Shown piece by piece: positions 1 through 10,935 of a stretch of DNA of 64,000 nucleotides. Source of the DNA: Siphonodentalium dalli. Lineage: Eukaryota; Mollusca; Scaphopoda; Gadilida; Siphonodentaliidae. The translations under genes were made by a program, and so were the position numbers. Every line of letters starts with the position of its first letter. The first letter of the stretch is position 1. Below the pieces are notes generated by a model. The model was not told where the DNA came from. It worked only from the letters and a program-made list of their open reading frames with translations, and ran no database searches. The stretch covers positions 218,592,151-218,656,150 of the forward strand of contig CP136065.1 of assembly GCA_032622095.1 (NCBI GenBank). Reading direction: 5' to 3'.

Positions 1-251
1 TAATTATAATGACATAAATCCACTTAGCCCAATGCAATAAATATATGTCGACACTGTGCCAAAGCAACTTCAAATTTAATGACACGCCTCAATGCAAGGC
101 ATGTCCATATATCCACAGAGGTCTTCAAAATATATAGGAGATAATGACATAAATCCACTTAGCCCAATGAAATAAATATATGTCGACACCATGCCAAAGC
201 AACTTCAAATTTAATGACACGCCTCAATGCAAGGCATGTCCATATATCCAA
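1..251. repeat. Tandem duplication, 135-bp period
   Basis: A unit starting at about position 6 recurs from position 141 with only a few substitutions, ending near 251 where the two copies diverge. No coding potential is visible. The window starts inside or just before the first copy, so more copies may lie upstream. Confidence 0.85.
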
Positions 252-507
252 ATACTGTGTCTAGACTTCTTTATTCCCACCATTAGTATTTCACAATATA
301 CTGCTACCCACCATGAACCATTCAGCTTTATGGCAGACAATTGATGCATTAGTTGTTATCCTTATTATTGTGTTATTGCATTTGATGGCCCATGATTTGA
401 TAGTGAACTGTCCTGAGTCTTGTGTTACCAATTAAGCTGCATCCCCTAACCAATTAGTTTTCCCGGTCAATGTTCCCATTGCAAATATATCAATTTGGTT
501 TTCGAAC

Positions 508-1024
508 TAGATTTCCGATTTTCGGGTAAAAAATATTTGTCATATGAAATTGTTTTTGGTCATTTTCCAAAACAATTGGCCATTGGCAACGTGAACTCAT
601 GTCTCATTTATTTTTAGCGTGGTGCAGATGGAACTTTTGTTAATAATTGATCACCGAGTTGAGTATCAACTTTATTAATTATAGCGGCCAAATGATTGTA
701 GGCTGAATATTGATACATGGGGGTCGTGTGGCAGATGATGTTGACCCGCGATATATTAAAGGGAAATTCTCTATTGGATATAATCGATTCATTGTAGCGA
801 GCAAAAATTAAAATGACTGAAAATTGGTACAATTGGATAAATTGATTAAGATTTCCGATTTTGGGGTAAACATATTTGGCCACATGAAATTGTTTTTGGC
901 CATTTTCCAAAACAAATTGGCCATTAGCAACGTGAACTCAGGTCTCATTTATTTAGCGTGGTGCAGATGGAACTTTTGTTATTAAATTATCACAAAGTTG
1001 AGTGTCAACTTTATTAATTATAGC
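508..1024. repeat. Two direct copies of a ~175-bp dispersed repeat
   Basis: The stretch 508-685 (starting at the motif TTTCCGATTTTCGGGTAAA) is repeated at 849-1024, about 341 bp downstream. Both copies contain the run GCGTGGTGCAGATGGAACTT and end at a TTTATTAATTATAGC motif. Small indels separate them. The 160 bp between them is unique. Nothing supports coding. Confidence 0.8.
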
Positions 1025-1469
1025 ACCCCGTGTTGACCCGAGGTAGAATAGGCCTACAGCCCCACTGCGAGGGGTGATAATCCCCCAATGTGGCACCCTA
1101 GAAGTCATGGACGTACTAGGGCGGTCGTGTCACGTGAGGCATCGACCTGCGGATACGACTTAACTCATGGGCCTCTTTGGTCCTACATCTCTTCAAGACG
1201 GGTGTTTGAGTTGACCCGGCTCAACCAATCGGCTAGTCACACCTCCCCAGTGTTTCAGATTATATTTTTGTTATATTGTCTACAAAGCATTGCTGGACAA
1301 TTGAAATCTGTTCAACCAATAAGGACTGGGCCGATAAGTAGCTCTCTCTTGTCTGAATGACTAAAGAAAGTTCAATCTGATGCTCTGCTGCAGCTAACAA
1401 CTATTGCACAAACACCAGTGTTGGTCACTCCTCACAAGACATTGAATAGTAGTAGAGCTATGTTGCGAA

Positions 1470-1752
1470 CTCGCGATATGGCTGATTCTTCGGAATCAGA
1501 AATATTGGCGGAGTTGGCACCACAGGGAGTTACAGAAAGGGTTTACCAAAACTGCTGATGGACTACGAGTTCCTCTGAATATTATCGTTTGACCTTCAAT
1601 AGGTGCGAACATCCACCGACATTGAAGGTTGGGTACACGAAGGTAGATATAAGTACCTATGTTCCAAATCCATTACGATGTTTTAAATGCTGGGGCTATG
1701 GCCATGAACTTCGTAAAAGTAAAGAAACCATTTGTGCACCTAAATAGTCAAC
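1470..1752 (+). pseudogene. Non-LTR retrotransposon ORF1 (gag-like) remnant
   Basis: Forward frames give a broken protein resembling ORF1 of Jockey/CR1-type LINEs. A segment ending ...EILAELAPQGVTE is followed after frame changes by LTFNRCEHPPTLKVGY, then by VPNPLRCFKCWGYGH, the start of a CCHC zinc knuckle (C-x2-C-x4-H). The last cysteine of the knuckle is not at its expected place, a stop follows at about 1746, and an in-frame TGA occurs near 1554. So it is a decayed copy. ORF1 proteins of this type bind RNA and package the element's transcript. The assignment rests on recognising the PNPLRCFKC motif and the spacing. No flanking ORF2 is in register, so this need not belong to the LINE 3' end at 4.2-5.3 kb. 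Confidence 0.6.
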
Positions 1753-2167
1753 CACCCGATTTTCAACTTAATGAATTTATTAAGATTCACGCCAGATTCA
1801 ACAGATATTATAAATATCTTATCAATCATTCAGAACGCTTGTTTGACATCAAATATATGCCGGAGCTTTGTTAAATTAAATTATTTATTCTTGCTGATTA
1901 ATTTTATGCAGGTTTTATATCTTGGCTGTTCTCAAAGCAGTATTGCTGTGTGTTTTTGATATTCTGTTTTATATGTGTTTGCACAATGGTCAGTTTCTTA
2001 ATGGTTCTGACCCCAATCGGGAACTATCGCTCTGATTTGGGTGATTCTTTTTTCATATATTTAGTTTCAGTTTAGTCTCATTCACGGTTACCTCTATACA
2101 GTTGCTTCGCTTGATTCTGATTCAGTTTATCTGTCGTGATGTGGGCCAACATCTAAAACGACGTAAA

Positions 2168-2445
2168 CCCTAACTAAACCATACAACCATTGAGAGCCTG
2201 GTGATTATATTGGTACCATTTCATGTGTTCAACAGGCTCTTCCATGGACCCTGGTCGTTTCCCAATAACATATTCTCCAGCTTTCACATTATAAGCCCCA
2301 TGACAAAACCGTATAATCGCCTGATGAATGGCGAATTCAACTGGCCAATTCCGAAAAGCCCTCCCGGCCAGAGCCAATACTGACTGACCATTCTTCCATT
2401 GATTTGTCAGCCTCTTGCCTGAGCTGACAAAACCGCAGTTTAGTT
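2168..2445 (-). pseudogene. Retrotransposon gag-like remnant, frameshifted
   Basis: The minus strand encodes a fragment resembling gag-like proteins of LTR retroelements. An acidic start (QEADKSMEEW) is followed, after a frame change near 2375-2390, by GRAFRNWPVEFAIHQAIIRF, then a stretch ending VEHMKWYQYNHQALNG and a stop at about 2174. The alternation of A-F-x-LP, R-F-C-x-G and K/RWYQ motifs is what I recognise from invertebrate Gypsy-type gag proteins. No protease, reverse transcriptase or LTR was found next to it, so it is an isolated fragment. The family call is from memory of motif order, not a search. Confidence 0.45.
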
Positions 2446-3560
2446 ATCTCCGGTATATCGTGCTCAATAAATTATGAGTCTAACCGTTCTAGAATTCCTT
2501 CAACGATAAATTGTGGTGTCTGTGTAACAGGAAAAGAACTCGCTAGCCCTCTTTTTGAGGCATTGAAGTCATTGTGCCTCATTCCATTCCTCTGCCATCG
2601 AACCCTTTCACAACACTCACTCTTCTCCCATAACCCCCTACTCTGTTCTGGTCTAAATAATCACGATGGCCATGTCTGTACCTCCGTAAAGGTTGCACCT
2701 CAATGGCATGTAGTTCGGTTTTGTGCTTTTGTCAGTCACCTCTCTGAATTTCAGAACTGAGTATTGGGGTCTTTATTTTTAACCGGTAACTGTTGTATAT
2801 ACTTCATTTATGTCGGTGACTGAAATGAAAGGAGATCGGGGGGTAGTATTGATTTATTCAATATTTATGTATCTGCAGCTGTGTGGGCGCGATGATCGGA
2901 CGAGATGAAAAGGATCTAATTGGGTATGTTCGTCAAAAGTTTTTCCAGTTCAAAGCGCTTAGTTGCATGCATAATATGGAACAACTTGTTATTTATCGGT
3001 TAAGTGTCATTTGGAATTCTCCGTATCAAATGTTTGAAACCACTTATTTGAAATTTATGGCTACCCAGTTTGCGGTTTAATTCTAGTCCCTGTGCATCGT
3101 ATAAGGTGCAATTAATGAAAAAAGTGCATATCGCTATTATATTTATATTCGCATCTACGTTTGTGCTACCGGCAATGTAATTATTGGATATCTAAACAGG
3201 TTAATATTGGACCTTCTCTCGTGCTGTGCCCAAATATTGCGACGCAAGGGCTTCTTTGACACCGACATGACACGAAGATGTTTGACGAACTGAACAACTT
3301 TTATTACCATTGTCCATCCTGGGAATTATTGTCAGTGATCCACGAATGTATCTTCCTTCGTGCCAGCATTGCCTCTCTCATGTGAACTCTGGCTATGTGA
3401 TACCTATGCTTGCCTTACACTAACTTCAAATATGGCCACAAGGATGCTGTGACGCCTAGGCTTGTCGTACACTAACTTCAGATTCGGCCACGCGGATGCG
3501 AGTTCTGCGATGATGCCAGTTGTAAATTTAGAACCGATGTCAATTTTAGAATAACTCAGA
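2446..3560. other. Stretch without recognisable gene
   Basis: Short open frames occur here but none has a recognisable motif or splice context. At about 3408-3500 a roughly 60-bp segment (CTTACACTAACTTCA...GGCCAC) is present twice in tandem. The rest looks unique. Confidence 0.5.
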
Positions 3561-4048
3561 AGGATGTCTTCGGTCAAATGCTAGTGTTCCACCACAAGCC
3601 ATTTGTAGAATAACTGGTTCAGCGCCCGGGAGGGTAATATCAGCTAGTTGGAACGGTACGTAGAATATTGGTCAAATTATATTGGTACACCACAATCCAT
3701 TTGTAGAATAACTGATGCCCCGCGCAGAATAATGATGTCAGCTAGTTGGAACACTATCTCTATATAGTTTGGAAGTCAGTATCGTTTTGTCCTACAGGCT
3801 ATTAGAAGCTCATCCTTTTCCTCTTCCTTTGTAACAGGCTGATTATGAAAATTATCTCCTTTATTTCGTCATTAGGTTTTAAGGACTGTACTTATTTTTC
3901 TTCCACAATTGCCCTATCCTTTAAGTTACTTATTTCTTTGATTTCAGATTAATGCAAATGAGAGCGGTACACCACAATCCATTTGTAGAATAACTGGTGT
4001 CCCGCTCAGTGGGATAATGTCAGCTACTAGTAGTTGGAACACTATATG

Positions 4049-5352
4049 TAAATAACAACAACCTTGCAATTAATACTGAAAAAAGTAAATGCATGGTATT
4101 TCGAAAAAGAAAAACTCTAAAATTGCCCTCGTTCAAGATTGGCAATCTTCCCATTGCACTTGTTGATGAGTACACTATTTAGGCATTAGATGCTGTGCTA
4201 ATGGGTCATATTCATTGAGAAAGGCACAAAATGAAGTAAGCAACAAGGGCATGAAGGCACTCTATTCGCTTGTTAGGTCACTACAACAACACGATATATT
4301 CTCAATTAATTTGTGGACCAAACTGTATGATAAACTCATTAAACCCATTACACTATATGGTTGCGAAATATGGGCCTCTGGTATCAACCTCAACAATACA
4401 GATACTGCGCCATGTGAATCGTCTCATCTCAATTTTTTCAAACGAGCACTTGGAGTAAACAGGAAAGCATCAAATCACGCGGTACGCGCCGAGCTTGGTA
4501 GATACCCCGCTGTTTATGAAGCATTATCTCGTGCTACTAAATATGCGTTAAAAATATCGACTGCAGACAAACATTCCCTCGTTTATAAATCAGCCACAAT
4601 GTCCGATGACCGCATAATCCCAAATAAGTGGTCCTTTAACTTTGACATTCCAAAACTCACGGAAATTATTGATAAAACTGACCGGTATTTGAAGAAAATT
4701 CAACACACTATTTGTGATAGTTTCAAGGTTGACCATGTGTCGTGTTTCAGAAGAGACATATATAACGATGAAAAACCATCAGGTAGGAACAAATTGAGGG
4801 TGTATAGAGAAATAATAAGTGATTACCGATTGGAGCCATATTTGGACATAGTAAAAAATATCGAAGTAAGAAAGATCTTCAGCAAATTGCGGATTAGCAA
4901 TCATATTCTAGAAATTGAAAAGGGGCGCCATAAACAACCGAAGATTCCTGTAGACAAGAGAATATGCAGAAAGTGTGGATTGGAAACGGAAACCGAGGAA
5001 CATTTTATTTTAAAATGTCCTATTTACAAAAGCATTCGTCTCCGTTTCTTTGACGAAATAAATAAATATTTATTTATTAATATGACTGATGCCCAAAAAT
5101 TAATTTTCATACTGCGAAATTACAAAACAGAAACGTGCGATAAGCAGCAATATCATATGTAACATGGTCCGTCTCTTTTTCCACAAAAGGTCTGAAACAC
5201 CAGATTTTCAACAACAAACATGACCAAAAAAATCATTTTAATTCTGATTACAATTGTGTATACTTATTGTATCAAATATATATTTATTGTTATTTATGTT
5301 GTGACATCGGCCCCGTGTGGGTGTAATTGTCAATAAACTTATCTTATCTTAT
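4049..5352 (+). mobile_element. 5'-truncated LINE (CR1/L2-like), 3' end
   Basis: The block contains the end of a reverse transcriptase, its C-terminal region, a short 3' UTR with AATAAA and a tail of three CTTAT repeats (about 5338-5352). A short microsatellite instead of poly(A) at the 3' end is typical of CR1/L2-like LINEs. The 5' side stops within the RT region (frame NNLAINTEKSKCMVF from about 4052), so this is a 5'-truncated insertion. It interrupts the ATTTGTAGAATAACTG repeat. Confidence 0.75.
4052..5162 (+). pseudogene. LINE reverse transcriptase C-terminal part, one frameshift
   Basis: From 4052 the frame encodes an RT palm-end motif (INTEKSKCMVF), then meets TAG at about 4180. The next frame continues the protein as LGIRCCANGSYSLRKAQ and stays open to the TAA at 5162, with a 315-residue piece starting at an internal ATG (4215). 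A single lost base near 4175-4182 explains the break. Features seen in the open part are LYGCEIWAS (about residue 48), typical of the region after the RT domain, and a C-terminal zinc-binding motif C-x2-C-x8-H-x4-C (CRKCGLETETEEHFILKC, about residues 252-269). The enzyme would copy the element's RNA into DNA at the target. This copy lacks the endonuclease and most of the RT and is broken. The exact clade (CR1, L2, Rex1) is uncertain. Confidence 0.8.
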
Positions 5353-5535
5353 CTACCTCTGGCCATAGTATAGATGTAGAATGCAAAAATCAGTCAAATT
5401 ATATTGGTACACGACAGCCAATTTGAACAATAACTGGTGTCGCGTTTAGGAGGAACTAGTTGGGAAATTATCGCTATCTAGTTTGGAAGTCAGTAGACGT
5501 AGAAAGCAAAAACGGTCAAATGATATTAGTTCACC

Positions 5536-6320
5536 ACAATCTATGTGTAGGTGTCTTGGCATATTGATCGACTGAATATGGATGAGGGCAGTCAACTTGT
5601 TCCCTGGATGCTAATTAACAGGTCAAGATATACTTCACAACAACTCGTTAAGTTGTCATCGGACTCTGTCTGCCACTCTTGATACGAGCAATTAAGCAGC
5701 TCAGTGACGTGTCGTAGACTATTGGCGCATCATTCTGCCCGACCATCTTGGTCAGTTACCATCTTAACTCCCTTCGTGGTGTCGATGTGCGTGTCTTCTG
5801 TGCTGATATAATAAACTGATAATTTGTCGGATGTCTGGCGTTTCTCGGTGAACGTCTTTACCCCACCTCACCGAGTCAATAGAATTTCAAACTTGATCAA
5901 CACGTAGTGTACACGCGTGCCTGTATTTCTCACCACAATGGCTAATTTGGATCCGGCCTATGGCGTGTATGACTGACCGTTGCAAGTCGGCAATATAGTA
6001 GCGTATATTTCTTTCTTGTTTTCTTGCTTCTAATTTACAGCATCACATTACAATCCTGTTGCTGTGCTATTCATATTGTACATGTACAGATGTGTAGTAC
6101 AGAACGAACACAAGAGATTATCAATTTACGAACGTGCATAAACTTTCTTTAGGAATGTACCAATGGCAAAGATTAATACGAGTTATTGTCAAACGTATCT
6201 GCGTTGTTTCAGCACAAGAAATTAAAGCGCCCATTAAACCAGTGGATGACGAGGCACAGTGATTAACCCTCACATGTGGTTCATTGCGGGAGCTTCGCTG
6301 GTGCAGCATTAAAACTCCTG
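5536..6320. other. No gene seen
   Basis: Neither strand gives a reading frame with a recognisable motif. No tandem repeat is apparent. Confidence 0.4.
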
Positions 6321-6321
6321 T

Positions 6322-6390
6322 GCCAGTACATTCTCTTATATATGGGAGTCTCCCATAGTGATCCTCGCATATATAAGAGAATGAACTGGC
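6322..6390. repeat. Decayed single copy of the GCCAATGCATTCTC hairpin
   Basis: An imperfect palindrome with arms around CATTCTCTTATATATG and CATATATAAGAGAATG, clearly related to the six better-preserved hairpins at 48.9, 49.1, 60.4, 60.7, 62.7 and 62.8 kb. No partner hairpin lies within 500 bp, so it is an isolated, older copy. Confidence 0.7.
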
Positions 6391-7284
6391 GTACACAGTC
6401 AAGGTAAATATATTTTACTAATTTGGTGTCAAATCTGCCGTGGATCTATACTTAGAACATTAATCATTTATGAACACTGAATTCCAGTTATACTTTTTCC
6501 TGGTTATATTGGTAATGGTGGTTAATCACATGGAAATAAGCTAGTGCTCTGCGAAGATTCGATTCGGTGTCGATACCGAATCGGATGTTCGATTCGTATA
6601 TTTTCGAATCGGCCTATTCTTTCCCGTTTATGGGGACAAAGAACTAAATTGTTTATTTGTGGAGCTCAATTGATGAAGCAATTGCCGCGTTGTACCGTGA
6701 TTACACGCCTGTGTGTCTCGCCGGCACCGCGTATGATGTGATTTAGAGTTTAAGCTAGACTAATTACGCGATTACGTCCAATGGCAGTCCATCGCCCTTG
6801 TCAATATGTCAGTACACGCAGCCCTTGAAATTGGAAAAAATGTCCTGCGGGATGTTAAAATTCAAATGTTGTCACAGCGTTTCCCACGGCATTGCTTATT
6901 GTCATGGCCAATTTCGAGGGCTGGTATGCGTAACATTGGTTGTAAAATAGTGTATAACATATGTGACAATAATCACTGTATACATCTCAAAAGTCAAGAT
7001 CTCAATGGTCTATACTGTATATCATGTTATATAGTTCGTGCTAGCTTTAGATTCTTTCTAATTGATGAACGTGCATTCATATATTTGTTAACTTGGCAAT
7101 TAAGTGTGTTTTGTGTCACAACTATAATAGTTGCATATTGATATATTTACCCCCCCCCCCCTATATTAACATGTTACGATGGTCCCTCACATAAATGCAG
7201 GGATAAAACTATTACATGCAGTTACCTCCGTCAAACGGAATGCATTGTTACAAGTAGACATCCGAGTACTGATGCGGCGAGCCA

Positions 7285-7715
7285 TGCGCATCGATATGCA
7301 TGCCATTGTTTACAAGAAAACCATAGTTAGAAATGGTAACGCCACCAAGATCATATTATTGGCCATAAATATAAATTATAATATAAAATATATTGGTTAC
7401 ATGAATGCACCGCCTCAGAATTCCGTTAAACAACTAATCCTTCAAATTATTACAAAAAACTACGGCTTATTATTGCAGGTTTCTCATTCACCACACCAGA
7501 AAGTTTCTAAATGCGGATCAAAAATCGGAGGTATTGTGTTCCCGCCAAGAATGCATTGCCCAGCCATTGTTCATACCTAAACGTCGAAAGCAATTAACGC
7601 GGTCATAATGGTTACATACTGCAACTATAAGACATCCAGCGAATACACACCCCACGAAAACCCGAAATGTGTTGTCCTGCGAGATATCCAATCGCTATAG
7701 CTCAATTTGACATGG
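7285..7715 (+). repeat. Dispersed ~450-620-bp repeat (AACCATAGTCAGAAATGG family), copy 1
   Basis: Closely matches, in reverse orientation, the copy at 46.1-46.73 kb, including GCCATTGTTCATACCTAAAC, the stretch around TGCACCGCCTCAGAATTCCG and CAACACATTTCGGGTTTTCG-type ends. Partial copies lie at 16015-16105 and 18295-18425. An open frame of 133 codons crosses this copy, but it is not conserved as a frame in the other copies, so I read it as non-coding mobile DNA. Confidence 0.75.
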
Positions 7716-8439
7716 CCAGATTAACCTTTCTACAATATTCTAAAACAATAAAGCTTCTCAAATCATCGGCATAGTCAATAGAACTTTCATTTTTTTATAA
7801 AACCTACATAGGGCCATGAGATTTTATAATTTGGCCCACAGTATACACCGGTGGCGTTAATGATATAGCGTACATCAGTCCTGAAATCAATCCTTGGAAT
7901 ACAGCCGTAGTCATTGGTGACTATCAAATTAATAAACACTATTACATATATATGTAGAGTAGTCGAGTAGTATATCTCCTGTAGTAAGTATTCATACGTC
8001 ACTAAGTTGACAAAACTTGTGTCCCATCCCCATGAGTACAATTGATATACAATAAAATATGTTTAAATCAATTATTCATTTTATAGTCGGTGTCAAGGTC
8101 TGCGCTTACTTCTTAGATGACTTAGACACTTGTTATACTAAGTGATATATAGTTTCGATTTGTGTTTAAACATAAAGTTGAGAATGATATCAGTCGCCAT
8201 CGTCAAGAACTTTGTCTTGGTTCTTTGTTTCATATCGGAAAACGTTTCAGCTTTTATGACAAATACGTGAACAATAATTACTTTTTATGAATTCAAATGA
8301 TATCCGATGGTCAGCTATGATTTTTTTTTTTCTTCCAGTACTTGTCCCGATTCGAATTCGATGTCGACATCGGAAACCCGCTTCGATTCGGTTTCCGATT
8401 TTCCGATTCGCAGGGCCCAAAAATAAACATAATAGTATC

Positions 8440-8940
8440 GTTAGGTTCTGTCTGAAGTCAAAGGTAAACAAGTATAGGAATCAGGGAGCTAAATGTGTTT
8501 CAAAATCGGAGAGCGAGTGCCCCGTGGAATGCTAAAGATGAAGGTAACTGAAGAATGACCTTCACCTGATACATTTGACACGTTATTAAAGGGTGATATC
8601 ATGTTTATTTGATTTGTATATCACATCTAAATAATTTAGACTGGTGAATTAATGGGGGAATGGATTCTTGTGAGTGGAAAATGTATTTAACTGGCTGCTG
8701 TAGTTCTGGGTTTTTCCAGATCAAATTTGGCTGTGGGATAGCCCTGTCGTACACTTGGGGATTTATTTTAAAAAGTAAACACATTACCTATGATTTTTCT
8801 TGCATAGTCGTGATCAACTGGTGTCAATCTAGCTTGGTAAACATCACTGGAGTGGCCTGTAGGCTTCAATTCAGTGAATTTGGTCGAAACGTTAACACTG
8901 TCACCTATGGGAAACCATTTATAGTTCAGTGATCCCTATA
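8440..8940 (+). repeat. ~470-bp dispersed direct repeat, copy A
   Basis: From GGAATCAGGGAGCTAAATGT (about 8477) to the CACCTATGGGAAACCATTTA motif (about 8920) the sequence is nearly the same as 17213-17670. The open frames on either strand in the two copies differ at many amino-acid positions without a bias to silent changes, so coding is not supported. A shorter piece (TAGGTTCTTTCTGAAGTCAA) is repeated again at about 8979-9015. Confidence 0.8.
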
Positions 8941-9330
8941 GACTCTCATCACCATCCCTCCACGAACAGTAGTATATTTAGGTTCTTTCTGAAGTCAAAG
9001 ATCAACAAGTATCGACTCTCCTCATCCCTCCACGCACACTCCCACATGAGACATTGCTACGTTAAAACTACTGTCAGGAGCGCATCTTTGTATGGGCTCA
9101 ATAGGAGCGACCTTAATGAACATACGGGGTTTCCGTATATGGAATATATATGAGATCAAGAGGAGGGGTCTCGCTGCATAAACGGGGTTTAAACACAGCA
9201 CTTTTATATGGGCTCAATGGGAATGGTATAACTGGATGACAACCCCCACTTATCTCGCTTCATATTGGACAAACGTTCGCCTCTTCTCGGAAAGTAATGT
9301 CATCTAGCGCTATCAACGGACTCATTGGAT

Positions 9331-10215
9331 CAATGATCACCCCATGCATCCGGATATGTTCGTAGCGGAAGACATGCTCGTAGCGGAATAACCACATGGC
9401 CCGCGATTTGCACACCGTTCACGGTTAGACACATGTTTCACCGAAACCAACACATACCAGTGGTGGACGGTGGTGGTACTATTTGTGGCCATAATTTACC
9501 CAACTGTACATCAAACTTCTTTAAACATGGACGCAGTTTAATCCTATTTTACCGGGAAGTTAGTCCAAAAATTGTGGCAAAATTTGCATTTCTTACATAA
9601 AATTACGATTTCTGTGGTAACAGCCAAGACAATATAGTCTTTGCATACATTGCTATTTCCGCGGATATTCCCTTAATATAATAGACAACATTTTCAGTAA
9701 TGTTCTACATTTTCCATAGTAAAAAATAACAATATATGCAGGTCATAGCAAGAAAATGTGGTATGTCTATAGCAGTGGTTTTACGTTTGCTATAGACATG
9801 CCCCACAATCAAGTGAGTGACTCCATGGAAATTAATTTTTCGGGCACTAATATGATTGACATCGCAAACATGTCCAGTTCATTTTGAAGCTAAGATATCG
9901 TACTTTGAGAGAGTGTATGTTATATAATGTGTCAATGCAAAGATTCATTAAAATTTGATAAAACTTATATCGAGTAAGTATTTCAGGTCATTATCGAACA
10001 GTAATATGCAAATTGCGGAAACAACAACCGCTCATTTCTATAGACCGATTATCGCTGTTAACGTTTAAAAAAAATCAAGTTAAAATAAACCGTGTTTTTA
10101 TGAAATAACTTACGACAACTAAAGACGATGTGCAAATCGCGGGCCATGTCGTTATTCCGCTACGAGCATGTCTTCCGATACGAGCATATCCGGATGCATG
10201 GGGTGATGATACCAT
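9331..10215. mobile_element. TIR element with ~80-bp inverted ends
   Basis: The left end 9335-9412 (ATGCATCCGGATATG, then GACATGCTCGTAGCGGAATA, GGCCCGCGATTTGCACA) is the near-perfect reverse complement of 10133-10210. The interior of about 720 bp has no reading frame of note. It looks like a non-autonomous DNA transposon. I could not define a target duplication with confidence. Confidence 0.75.
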
Positions 10216-10619
10216 TGTTACAGGCATTACGGATTGGAATTTGAAAGAATTGAAGCACGTAATGAATTTTTTTTTTGCCTCTGCAAACACTCGCCATATG
10301 ATATCCAGTGTATTTACGTCAGTGAGTACGTATATGCATCTCCCATTAAAAGCGTTGACCATATTGGTAAGAACACTGACTTTGGGCTAATTAGAACACG
10401 TCGATAGCATCCACTCTCCGGTTTGGAAATACAAATAGTCTGTTGAATTTCCAACATACCCCACTGTCCGAATGTGCAAGACTTTACCTTATAATCGTTT
10501 ACAGATTACAAAATATGGCCCTATTAACCTTTTTAACGAAATATATATTCACCAACGAATAGTTCGATAATGCTGCCAACAGGTCAGCAGAATAGTTGTC
10601 ACCGTGTATAGCTTATATA

Positions 10620-10935
10620 TGAATATATTAAACACATCCTCGCGTATATACTCACATAATCGACGTATACTGTAAAATAGCTACATAATGTGATTATTTC
10701 ATTCTGAAATAAGCAGATAATGGACTCTTAACCATTATTTCGTTTTATGATGCGGGCCATAGTGAAAACACCTGTTAAAGAGCGTACATCTGAAAAGTCG
10801 TCAGTTCGCTTATTTGCGTTATTATTCATTTTCAGCACATTATCGACTCAAACTGTGCTATTCTAAGCAGATTATCTACCTAAAACAAGTTCTATTATAA
10901 GCAGATAATGTGCTGGTTTCCGGGAGTACAGTCTG
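10620..10935 (-). repeat. AT-rich MITE-like family (ATTATCTGCTTATAATAGAA), copy 1
   Basis: Shares in the same order the motifs ACATCCTCGCG, TAAGCAGATAATGGACT, ATTTCGTTTTATG, AAAGAGCGTACA, AAAAGTCGT and TATTATAAGCAGATAATGTG with copies at 13.18, 27.83, 29.15 and 43.43 kb. Inside are shorter inverted pieces (GCAGATAAT / ATTATCTGC), so the family can fold on itself. Confidence 0.75.

Larger units (their letters stand above)
3580..5535. repeat. Repeated ~100-150-bp unit (ATTTGTAGAATAACTG family), interrupted by a LINE
   Basis: The phrases CCATTTGTAGAATAACTG and AGCTAGTTGGAACACTAT recur at about 3598-3660, 3697-3775 and 3975-4045. Diverged forms occur after the LINE at 5400-5530. The unit often continues with TAGTTTGGAAGTCAGTA and GGTCAAATTATATTGGTA. 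The order of blocks on both sides shows that the LINE tail at 4.05-5.35 kb landed inside this older repeat. Confidence 0.75.

Noticed and set aside
7179-7580. 133-codon open frame
   Set aside because: Lies in a dispersed repeat whose other copy (46.1-46.7 kb) does not keep the frame.
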